A stretch of 25,211 bases of DNA from an uncultured Clostridia bacterium. Its GTDB lineage: Bacteria; Bacillota; Clostridia; Oscillospirales; Acutalibacteraceae. The DNA is taken from assembly GCA_947628595.1 (NCBI GenBank), contig CANRAN010000003.1, forward strand, positions 1 to 25,211. Reading direction: 5' to 3'. The number at the start of each line of letters is the position of its first letter. The stretch's first letter is position 1. Below, piece after piece: positions 1 to 7,600 of the stretch. The translations under genes were made by a program, and so were the position numbers. Under the pieces are notes generated by a model. It made no database searches. It saw only the letters and a list, made by a program, of their open reading frames with translations, and was not told where the DNA came from.

Positions 1-47
1 TTGACGAAAAACACTATTGCCCTTATTGTGGTAAAAAAATAAAATGA
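1..47 (+). CDS. C-terminal end of a small CxxC zinc-ribbon protein (partial)
   Basis: The frame is open from the window edge and ends at TGA 45-47. The last 14 residues read DEKHYCPYCGKKIK, a CPxCG knuckle typical of small zinc-ribbon proteins. Only one CxxC pair is visible, so the second half of a zinc site, if any, lies outside the window. It precedes the integrase remnant on the same strand, and a hairpin at 63-94 probably ends its transcript. Small zinc-ribbon ORFs are common in Clostridia integrative elements, which fits the island interpretation. The function cannot be judged from this fragment. Confidence 0.55.
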   Translation, partial: DEKHYCPYCGKKIK

Positions 48-62
48 TTAAAAATCAAAAAG

Positions 63-94
63 TCCGCCACTTGCAAATAAGTGCAGGCGGCGGA
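63..94 (+). terminator. Probable intrinsic terminator after the zinc-ribbon gene
   Basis: TCCGCC (63-68) pairs with GGCGGA (89-94) and CTTGC (70-74) pairs with GCAGG (83-87). This gives an 11-bp stem with one mismatch and an 8-nt loop, followed by AAATTTT. The T-run is short, so termination may be partial. Confidence 0.45.
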
Positions 95-124
95 AAATTT
101 TAAAAAAGAAGGGGTGTGATATAA

Positions 125-632
125 ATGCCGATAAACAAAGTAATTGATAAAGCCGGTAAGCCCGTTAAAAAGGATGGTAAGCAAAAATAGTGTTACTCAA
201 AAAATGAAAGGTGGAGACAGGATTATGCCTCCTAAAAACAGAAGTTCGATACGAAATATAGGCATACCCCAACCACTGAAAATAGTTCTTAACGACCATT
301 ATGACCGCTGTCGGTCTATTCAAGGGTTCAATGATAGTTATTATGTATGCGGTGGAATTAAGCCTTTGAGAGATACCACAATCGAGAAAGCAAATAAACA
401 GTATGCTTTAGCCGCAGATTTAAAACAAATCCGTATCCACGATTTCAGACACTCTCATGCTTCACTTCTCGCCAATAATGGGATTAATATTCAAGAGATT
501 GCACGCAGACTCGGACATTCAGATATTAAAATGACACTGCAAACCTACTCACATTTATACCCAAAAGAAAGCGAAAGAGCTTTGCAGGGGTTCTTGATAA
601 TACAATTTAAAAAATCCCCGAATTGCGTTTAA
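125..632 (+). pseudogene. Decayed tyrosine recombinase (integrase) with internal deletion
   Basis: A good RBS (GGGGTG at 111-116) precedes ATG 125. The first 21 codons (MPINKVIDKAGKPVKKDGKQ...) look like the arm-binding start of Tn916/phage-type integrases, but the frame stops at TAG 188. Homology resumes in another frame from about 225 to 590: a PPKNRSSIR segment, then HDFRHSHASLL with the HxxR catalytic pair, LGH, and TYSHLYP with the nucleophile tyrosine. About 200 residues are missing, covering the core-binding domain and the first catalytic arginine. The C-terminal frame also appears shifted near 580, where the next frame reads VLDNTI then stops. It lies about 75 bp beyond the 3' end of tRNA-Ser, the normal position for a tRNA-targeted element. 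A 162-aa ORF (144-632) remains open but cannot be an active recombinase. Confidence 0.8.
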
Positions 633-670
633 AAAAATGATAATTCGGAGATTTTTCAGGGATATAAATT

Positions 671-697
671 AAAAATCCGCCCAACAAGCGGATTTTT
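671..697 (-). terminator. Bidirectional intrinsic terminator of the tRNA-Ser operon
   Basis: AAAAATCCGC (671-680) and GCGGATTTTT (688-697) form a perfect 10-bp stem around a 7-nt loop. A-runs and T-runs on both flanks make it work on either strand. It sits between the rightward integrase remnant and the leftward tRNA operon and can serve both. Confidence 0.85.
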
Positions 698-707
698 AGG
701 TATTGAG

Positions 708-794
708 CGGAGGACAAGGGATTCGAACCCTCGCGCCGGTTTCCCGACCTAATCCCTTAGCAGGGGATCCCCTTCACCACTTGGGTAATCCTCC
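708..794 (-). tRNA. tRNA-Ser (anticodon GCT)
   Basis: Read on the minus strand, the 87-nt sequence folds as a class II (long variable arm) tRNA. The acceptor stem pairs GGAGGAT with GTCCTCC, closing with a T-G pair, and the discriminator is G. The anticodon loop CTGCTAA gives GCT, and GGTTCGAATCC forms the T arm. The 3' CCA is not encoded (CTCA follows). It is the second gene of a tRNA-Ser pair driven from 959-987 and ended at 671-697. Its 3' end faces the integrase remnant and is the likely attachment site. Confidence 0.95.
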
Positions 795-843
795 AAAAGT
801 GAATTTATCATCCCGATATCAGAGGATACCGGGGATAAATATG

Positions 844-932
844 TGGCGGAGAGGATGGGATTCGAACCCATGTGTCCTTTCGGACAAACGGTTTTCAAGA
901 CCGCCTCGTTATGACCGCTTCGATACCTCTCC
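844..932 (-). tRNA. tRNA-Ser (anticodon TGA)
   Basis: Minus-strand class II tRNA with acceptor GGAGAGG/CCTCTCC, anticodon loop CTTGAAA (anticodon TGA), a long variable arm with a TTTGTCCGAAAGGACA hairpin, T-arm GGTTCGAATCC, discriminator G and an encoded CCA (844-846). It is the first gene of the operon, 49 bp upstream of tRNA-Ser(GCT). Confidence 0.95.
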
Positions 933-958
933 GTGTGTCTGCTGTCTGCGACTTTATA

Positions 959-987
959 ATAATATCATATTCGGAATAAAATGTCAA
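959..987 (-). promoter_or_regulatory. Sigma-A promoter of the tRNA-Ser operon
   Basis: On the minus strand there is a perfect TTGACA (982-987), a 17-bp spacer and TATTAT (959-964), with TG one base before the -10 (ATATGATATTAT, extended -10). It lies 26 bp upstream of the mature tRNA-Ser(TGA) 5' end. Confidence 0.85.
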
Positions 988-1281
988 TAGGAAATTTAGT
1001 GATTTTTTATTGCTAAATTTAATATTTATAATAAGCAGATATAAAAAAATTCAGAGCAATAACAGTCATACAAAACAAATAGATATAATGATACAGCAAA
1101 ATGATTATGGGAAACAGAAATACGTTGAGTTAAGGTTATATGCACCGCAGAATGAATGATTTACAACCGGGATTATGAATCCGTTTTGAATATTTCAAAG
1201 TAATACACCCGACAAAAAACACTGAACAAAAAGACTACGTCTGCGTCTGATGTATAATCTGTTGAATCTTTTGGTATATAT
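988..1281. other. Gene-free AT-rich stretch
   Basis: No convincing ORF, RNA gene or repeat is visible between the tRNA-Ser promoter and the hairpin at 1282-1326. The composition is low-complexity AT-rich with stops in all frames. It separates the tRNA operon from the accessory block and may be debris of the decayed element, but nothing recognisable remains. Confidence 0.5.
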
Positions 1282-1326
1282 AATCGGCGGAGTAACCTTT
1301 ATTAGAGAAAAGAATCGCCGCCGATT
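1282..1326 (-). terminator. Possible terminator hairpin downstream of the RyR-protein gene
   Basis: AATCGGCGG (1282-1290) and CCGCCGATT (1318-1326) are a perfect 9-bp inverted repeat with a 27-nt loop, 81 bp past the stop of the leftward gene. The T-run is weak on the minus strand (ATTATATATA), so this may be an mRNA 3' structure rather than an efficient terminator. Confidence 0.35.
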
Positions 1327-1406
1327 TTCTGTATCATGGCTTAGGTAAAAATACTATGTAAGCCCCTATGTCAACTTATCCCTGTATTGCATCAGACTAA
1401 GGTTTG

Positions 1407-4289
1407 TTAATAATATTCCTCAAACTCGGGATAATCCCATTTTTTGAAATCATCTGATTTTCCTACGCATTTTTTCAGATCCTTTATGTTAAGGCTCAGC
1501 TCATCAAGCTTATCAATATCTCGTGTTTTATCATAATCTTTAACCTCATTTTCGAGATCAACGTAACCAATATCATTCAGACCGGAAAGAATACCATTTT
1601 CAGAGCATTCTATAATGCATGGATGTAACTTTAGGGATATGAATTTATGATCATACAGATCATGCTCAGAGCTTGCCAGACCATAGAATTTCTTTACTTC
1701 ATAAAATCCGATACTTCTAAATCCCCTCGATCTCATATATGCACACCACCTTCTGTGTTCAAGCCACGCAAGCCTATGACGTAATTTTTTCTTTTCTTCG
1801 TCCGTCTTCCCGTCATATACATTGCATTTTGCAAAGTACTCAAATTTTTCTTCCGCCGGATCATACAGACTGCCGGATTCATTTTCGGTATAATTCTGTT
1901 CATCGGTAAACATGGATTTTTCATAAAATCCTGCCGAAAAAACCTTATATTTCATATGTGCCTTTCTTGCAAGATTTGACTCATACGAATACATATCCTT
2001 ATATATCCTGAAAGAATCCTTATCATTTCCGGCATACCTCTGACCTGTCCGGTCGGCAGCATATATTATACCGTCCTGAAATACATTCCTTATATTATAC
2101 ACATCCTCCAGGCACCCAAATGCATTCATATAAATATCCGACATTTCATCCTCTGCATTATAGTGTCTTTTGCTGTTTTCGTTAAGTTTGCGGCAAAGCT
2201 CTGAATTATATATGAGATACGATATTACGGTTTTAGGACACGTCATATCATTGAAATGCTTTTCTGCCACGATTTTTCTAATCTTATCCGCAACAACAAA
2301 ATCATCTTCATCATAGCCCAAGGCAACTATATAGTAATCCGTATCGGAAATTCTTTTTTCATTGAACAGACGTGTAAACAGATCAGACTTTACATCTGCT
2401 TGATAATATTTATAATCCATATACGGAGGAGAATAACGGATATTTTTATTACCTGTTGAATATTTCAGAAGTTCACTTTCCGTTTTTCCGCTTTCAAGTA
2501 TTTCCGGACATATCCAGTTAAGCCGTCCCTCAAATGATTTTTCAACCGAATCTATCCCATATGTGCTGCTTTGTTTTTCCTTTGAAATTACGTTTATTTT
2601 CAGTTTGCAGTCAAGAATCTGTCCGAACCAATAGACCGCAAGAAACATTTCCGTACCTATTGAACCGCTGCCGAGTATCGTAACAGTAAGCTCAGATTTA
2701 TTTTTCCCGATAAGCGGCTGATACAGCGGTTTTTGCTGAAGCAAATTTTCAGCAGTGTATTTCATAGTGTTTATCGGTATAATTGCAGGCATAGAGTCAA
2801 ATATTTCTCTTTCCTTTTTGCTCAAAAGATACTGTAAATAATTCAAGGCGGCATTTTTTTGCTTTTCATCTATTTCCGGTTTCCCACTACTGATAAGTTT
2901 ATTGTAAAGGTCGCTAATTCTCAGTCTGTTATCAACTGTGAGAATATCCTTAACTACATCCTTCAAACATTGTGTTTCATTCTTTAATCTGTTATTTTTA
3001 TCATTTACCTGATTTTGAATCCGCTCGCAGGATTTTTCCGCCTCTCTCATAAGGGAGTCATGGTCAAGTGAGCCTTCATATTTACCGATCAGATTTGTAA
3101 ACATATCAAAGAACTCTTTGTTATTCCTATTTTGTTTACTGATATCATATGCAAGCCTGCAAATCTCCGTTTTGTTATAATTTCTATCAGTAAGCTGCCC
3201 TGCAAGCCGCTCTACATATCTGAGGTACTTATTAAAATCGGGCATTTCACTCTTCTTATCTTCCATGTACTTTTCTACATCAAATACAACCAAATCGACA
3301 TTTCCGCCCGTATCGTGTTCTCTATTAAATTGGGCATACAGCTTTGATTTTTCCAAGTCAATAATTCTCTCAACTTTTTCCTCAATAAAAGAAAATTTTC
3401 TATCAGTTGAAAAAACATATATAAACATATCCTCACTTCTGCCCCTCTTATTTCCCGTAAGAAACTGCATCAGATTATCTATATTAATTTTTTCTTCCTT
3501 ACTGATCAAAAAAATATATGTTTTGTTTTTTCCGACCCTTTTCAGAGAATTAAGGTGTATGATGTCAGTCTTGATACATATCGCACCCATTGCCTTTGCC
3601 TCAAGAAGTAACTCTGTACTTTCCTCCCCTTTTCCGGAATATGCGCCTGCAAAAATTAATATGCATTTTCTTCTTTCGGGGTCACTCATTATACTCCTCG
3701 CCATAGCAACGGAATTTTCATTAAGTTCACTAAAATAATATTTGTCCTTCAAACTCAGTCTTGACACAAACAATTTCAAATCAGGAAAAATATCCGCAAT
3801 TATATCAATTATAAATGCTCCGCCTATGACAGGAGCTATAATATTAAGAAATGACGAATATACGTCATATAATATTAAAGCTAAATCAGAATTACCGAAA
3901 AACTGATTTACCATTTCTTTACCGTTCAGGGTGTAGCTTGTATAATCCTCGTCCATGGTGAATGTTTGAAGGCTATGTATAAAACTGTTTGTAAATTCTT
4001 CAAGCCAATTCAGTTGTCCTATACCGTTATTTTGTTCACCATCCGAAAGAAACAAAGCGGAATATCCGGCAACTGCATATCTCAGGCAAAACACCGACAA
4101 CAAAGTCAAAGCGGTTATCCAAAGCATTCTGTTGGATAATAATGATACCGAATTAATAAAATAGCTGTGCGGATGTTTTTTATAAAAAAGTGCCTTCCTG
4201 ACATAGTGTGCAATTATTATTCCAAATATGGACACAAAAAACAATGGTGATAAAAATAAAAATATTTTTATTTCAATTTCACTGAACAT
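1407..4289 (-). CDS. Channel-like membrane protein with two Rossmann/RCK-like regions and a C-terminal RyR-like domain
   Basis: 960 aa. Hydrophobic helices lie at about 8-30, 54-80 and 137-165. Between the last two, residues 101-116 (NSFIHSLQTFTMDEDY) align by eye with the pore helix and filter of K+ channels, with acidic MDEDY where TVGYG would be. Residues 184-200 (YYFSELNENSVAMARSI) enter a first Rossmann/TrkA-N-like region (about 205-310). After a charged, partly coiled stretch (about 355-450) comes a second Rossmann fold with GSGSIG at 540-545. The end carries a RyR-like motif: RLAWLEHRRWCAYMRSRGF at 839-857, then SLKLHP at 885-890. RyR domains in bacteria have been proposed to sense nucleotide-derived ligands in conflict systems. 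The start follows a weak AGGT. It lies downstream of the DUF4011 helicase gene on the same strand. Domain calls are motif reading only; the overall function is unknown, with ligand-gated ion flux or membrane killing as an inference. Confidence 0.7.
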   Translation of the reverse strand: MFSEIEIKIFLFLSPLFFVSIFGIIIAHYVRKALFYKKHPHSYFINSVSLLSNRMLWITALTLLSVFCLRYAVAGYSALFLSDGEQNNGIGQLNWLEEFTNSFIHSLQTFTMDEDYTSYTLNGKEMVNQFFGNSDLALILYDVYSSFLNIIAPVIGGAFIIDIIADIFPDLKLFVSRLSLKDKYYFSELNENSVAMARSIMSDPERRKCILIFAGAYSGKGEESTELLLEAKAMGAICIKTDIIHLNSLKRVGKNKTYIFLISKEEKINIDNLMQFLTGNKRGRSEDMFIYVFSTDRKFSFIEEKVERIIDLEKSKLYAQFNREHDTGGNVDLVVFDVEKYMEDKKSEMPDFNKYLRYVERLAGQLTDRNYNKTEICRLAYDISKQNRNNKEFFDMFTNLIGKYEGSLDHDSLMREAEKSCERIQNQVNDKNNRLKNETQCLKDVVKDILTVDNRLRISDLYNKLISSGKPEIDEKQKNAALNYLQYLLSKKEREIFDSMPAIIPINTMKYTAENLLQQKPLYQPLIGKNKSELTVTILGSGSIGTEMFLAVYWFGQILDCKLKINVISKEKQSSTYGIDSVEKSFEGRLNWICPEILESGKTESELLKYSTGNKNIRYSPPYMDYKYYQADVKSDLFTRLFNEKRISDTDYYIVALGYDEDDFVVADKIRKIVAEKHFNDMTCPKTVISYLIYNSELCRKLNENSKRHYNAEDEMSDIYMNAFGCLEDVYNIRNVFQDGIIYAADRTGQRYAGNDKDSFRIYKDMYSYESNLARKAHMKYKVFSAGFYEKSMFTDEQNYTENESGSLYDPAEEKFEYFAKCNVYDGKTDEEKKKLRHRLAWLEHRRWCAYMRSRGFRSIGFYEVKKFYGLASSEHDLYDHKFISLKLHPCIIECSENGILSGLNDIGYVDLENEVKDYDKTRDIDKLDELSLNIKDLKKCVGKSDDFKKWDYPEFEEYY

Positions 4290-4428
4290 ATTTTATACCT
4301 GCTTTATAATTTTTTATCTCTCGATGTTGGAGTTTTTTCTCACTCAATATAATCCTAAAAATCAAGCTTTTCCTGAACGGAAATATGTTTGTCATAATTT
4401 CCGTTAATTCGTACATACAGTAATACAT

Positions 4429-4539
4429 TTATTTCAGCCTTTCCTCACCAATTTCGTTCATAATATCATCTATTACCTCACCTGTGGGGATAAATACCTC
4501 AATAACACCAACTTTCAGTTCTTCATTTAATGAAAGCAT
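4429..4539 (-). CDS. Possible small ORF or gene remnant between the two large genes
   Basis: A 36-codon frame reads MLSLNEELKVGVIEVFIP and continues to ...NEIGEERLK. A GAGGAG lies about 10 bases upstream of the ATG. Without a start requirement the same frame continues upstream as recognisable acidic coding-like sequence (GADEE) broken by two stops, so it may be the tail of a decayed longer protein instead of a real small gene. No family is recognised. It sits between the helicase stop and the RyR-protein start, on the same strand as both. Confidence 0.3.
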   Translation of the reverse strand: MLSLNEELKVGVIEVFIPTGEVIDDIMNEIGEERLK

Positions 4540-4581
4540 TTCTTCGTCCGCTCCTCATCCGATTCATAATATTTGTTTATC

Positions 4582-4607
4582 CTCTATTATATTTTGATAT
4601 AATAGAG
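4582..4607. repeat. Perfect 11-bp AT-rich hairpin after the helicase gene
   Basis: CTCTATTATAT (4582-4592) and ATATAATAGAG (4597-4607) flank a TTTG loop. It is 63 bp past the helicase stop. A T-run follows on the plus strand (TTTTTAATTTT) but not on the minus strand, where the transcription comes from. It would therefore terminate rightward transcripts, or act as an mRNA 3'-end or processing structure for the leftward one. Confidence 0.5.
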
Positions 4608-4669
4608 TTTTTAATTTTATTCTTTTTCTTCGGAGTCATGTTACCGACCGCCTTTACCAATAAATCAAA

Positions 4670-7600
4670 TTATTTCAATACAATCTGATCATCACAAATT
4701 TCAATAAAATTTTCAATGGTTTTCAGTGCCGCATCAAAATATTCACTTGTTGCCTTAGTAACACGCCCCGAACCGCATTGACTGCTCAGATAACGATAAA
4801 GGCTATTTCTGTCAATTGATACATTATGCCTTATAATTTCAAGCATACCCGCCCCAAGCTCCTCAGGTGCAATCTGCTTTATGTCACGCTCAGATTCACC
4901 CTCACAGCGGAATTGTATCTTGTCCGCACTATCCACACCGAGATACAGAAAACCATCACGTCGGATTATCCCGTCATTTTCACAGTCTGACATTAATTCC
5001 TCATATTTTTTTTGAACAACATTTGTCACCTTTTCCCTACCGAAATACTGCACAGTTCTCTTAAGAAGCAGCTCCTCGGAAAGGGGGGCTTCAATTTCCA
5101 GTATTTCCCTTACCATTCCCTTAAAATCACCAGGAAGATACTTTTGACTTAGCTTTTCTATATCGGCAGTCTTGTATGGAGAAAATGTAATGTGCTTCTC
5201 CTCTGCTTCTTCCTCAAAGCTTTCAGCAGTTGTATTTGCAACAGGCTCAGGCTTGACCACCTCAACTTCTGTGGTACTTACAGCCTCTGCTGCTGCCTCC
5301 AAAAGACGCATCTGCTCATCATTCCTGTTGCGGAACCAATCGGTAGACCATATACGATAGAACTTCCAGCCCATACGTTCCAGAATTTCCTGTCTCAGTC
5401 GGTCACGGTCACGTGCATTTTCGGAGGAATGATATGCCGCACCGTCACATTCAATAGCAAGCACATAATCGGAGCTATCCGGCCTTTTTAAGGCAAGATC
5501 AATCCTAAAGCCTGATCTGCCGACCTGTGTATCAACATAATAATTATTTTTACGTAAAAATTCACAAACCTCAAGCCCGAAAACAGAATTAAACCGATCA
5601 TATTCACCCACACTTACATCACGCTTCAATGCTATATCCCCGTTTTCGGCAAAATCAAGATATTCCCTCAGAAGTCTTGCTCCCTCGGCCGAGGTACGAC
5701 TTAAATCTATATCGGAATAATGTATGGATGTTACAAGCTGTACATTATCCTTTGCACGAGTAACCGCAACATTAAGCCTTCTCTCCCCTCCGACACGGTT
5801 AAGCGGTCCGAAATTATGCAAAAGTCTGCCCTGTGCATCAATTCCGTATGCCACGCTGAATATAATTGTATCTCTTTCATCACCCTGTACAGTTTCAAGA
5901 TTTTTTATAAAGAACGGCTCTTTCCTATCGTCCTTGAAAAAGTATTCTTTTTCGGGCATACATTTTCTGCGTTTAGACAACAGCTTATCAATAAGATTCT
6001 GCTGCGCAACGCTGAATGCAACCACTCCGAGACTTCTGTCAGGATATTTCTCTATATTTTCATATATAAGATCAACTATAAATTCCGCTTCCTTATGGTT
6101 TGTATGTGCCTTACGGTCGAATATACCGTCTACATAGTAATAATCAACTCCTATTCCTTCAGCATCTGTTTTTGATGATGGGAAGGTTATAAGGTCATTA
6201 TCATAAAAATTCTTATTTGAAAATGTGATAAGCTGTTCATAGCGGCTTCTGTAATGCCAACATAGGCGAAGCTGCCGCATAAAGGTTGAGCATAAATCAA
6301 GTATGGATTCAAAGTCCTTTATATCTTCCGTTTCCTCGTCATTTTCATCTGCTTCAACCGTTGCACTAAAGAAATTACTCGGCGGCATTTGCTTTGAATC
6401 TCCAACGACAATCAGCTGTTCCGCCCTATATATCGCACCGATTGCATCCTGTGGGAAAATTTGTGACGCTTCATCAAATATAACAACATCAAACTTAACG
6501 GAATCAGCCTCAAGAAATGTACTTACGCTCAGAGGCGACATCAGGAAACATGGCTTTATACATTGTACAAGCTCTCCTATTTCCGCAAGCAGCGTACGGA
6601 TACTCTTCTGTTTTCTCTTTTTCTCTCCCTCACGGAGTAATACAGCAACCGCACTTCCGGGAGCTATCATATCCAGCGAGGGACGTTTCTCCGACAGCTC
6701 GGCTCGAATTTTTGCCTTGTTTATTTCAAACAGTTCCCTATCCTTTTCGGCAAACGTTCTTACTGCTTTATCCTGAGAAATTCTATCTGTTGCAGAAATA
6801 ACGGGTAACTTTGATAAAACCTGATGTATCCACTGAAAATAAAACTGCTTTTTAAACGCACTGACAAAAGACCCTTTAGAAATATTATTAATTATTGCGA
6901 TATCTATATACGGAATAATTTGCTTTTCTTCGAGACTTGAAAGTAAGGCGGAAAAATGACTCCAGTTATCAAGCTTATCCATAACATTAAGACAGTCGTT
7001 ACATTTAATCCGTGCCTTTGCACAGTCAGTCTTATATATATCAAAAACCGAGCTGTCAAAATACCTTGCGATATTATCAGTTACAGCGGCATTACAGCTT
7101 AAAAAAGCTCTGTCCAATCCGTCAGCATATTCGGAAAAATTACTGCGTTCCGAATCAAAATTATTATAATCAGGCAGCCTTCCGAATGAAATACCTCTTG
7201 AAAGAATCGATTGCAGCGCATCCATCTGTTCAATCACATAACTCCAGTCCGTCTGCACTCCATTATAGGCTGTACCGACAAATGATTTTATCGGTGTTTC
7301 TGTTTCATTAAATTCCTCTGTTTTCTTCTGATAATCGGCAAGGCTCTGCGTAATTTTGAGTGCCTCGCTATATGACGGTTTCTTACCGTTTTTTCTGCAT
7401 AGCCTTAATGATTTTCTCATCTGTCTGTACTCAGAACTGAACATTCTTGAAAATCTTCCGTTGAACTCCCTTGTCAGCTTCTTATTATATTCAAAACCGT
7501 TAATTTTATATATATCCTCATCATATTCCTCTTCAATAGATGATTTACAGGAAAATATATCATTTCCCATTGTTTGTAACTTCTTTAAGGCGGAATATGT

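Noticed and set aside
703..990. Open frame of 95 codons across the tRNA-Ser region
   Set aside because: It is the antisense reading of two tRNA genes; the GIRTLAPVSRPNPLAG-type peptide is a known false translation of tRNA complements.
4577..4639. 20-codon minus-strand ORF MTPKKKNKIKNSIISKYNRG with AAAGGCGGT upstream
   Set aside because: It overlaps the 11-bp hairpin, is very short and lysine-rich as expected from A-rich DNA, and has no independent support.
5720..6175. Plus-strand open frames inside the helicase gene, and similar ones opposite asnB, adhE and metH
   Set aside because: They lie antisense to long genes with clear domain motifs, have no ribosome binding sites, and encode low-complexity peptides typical of reverse-frame shadows.
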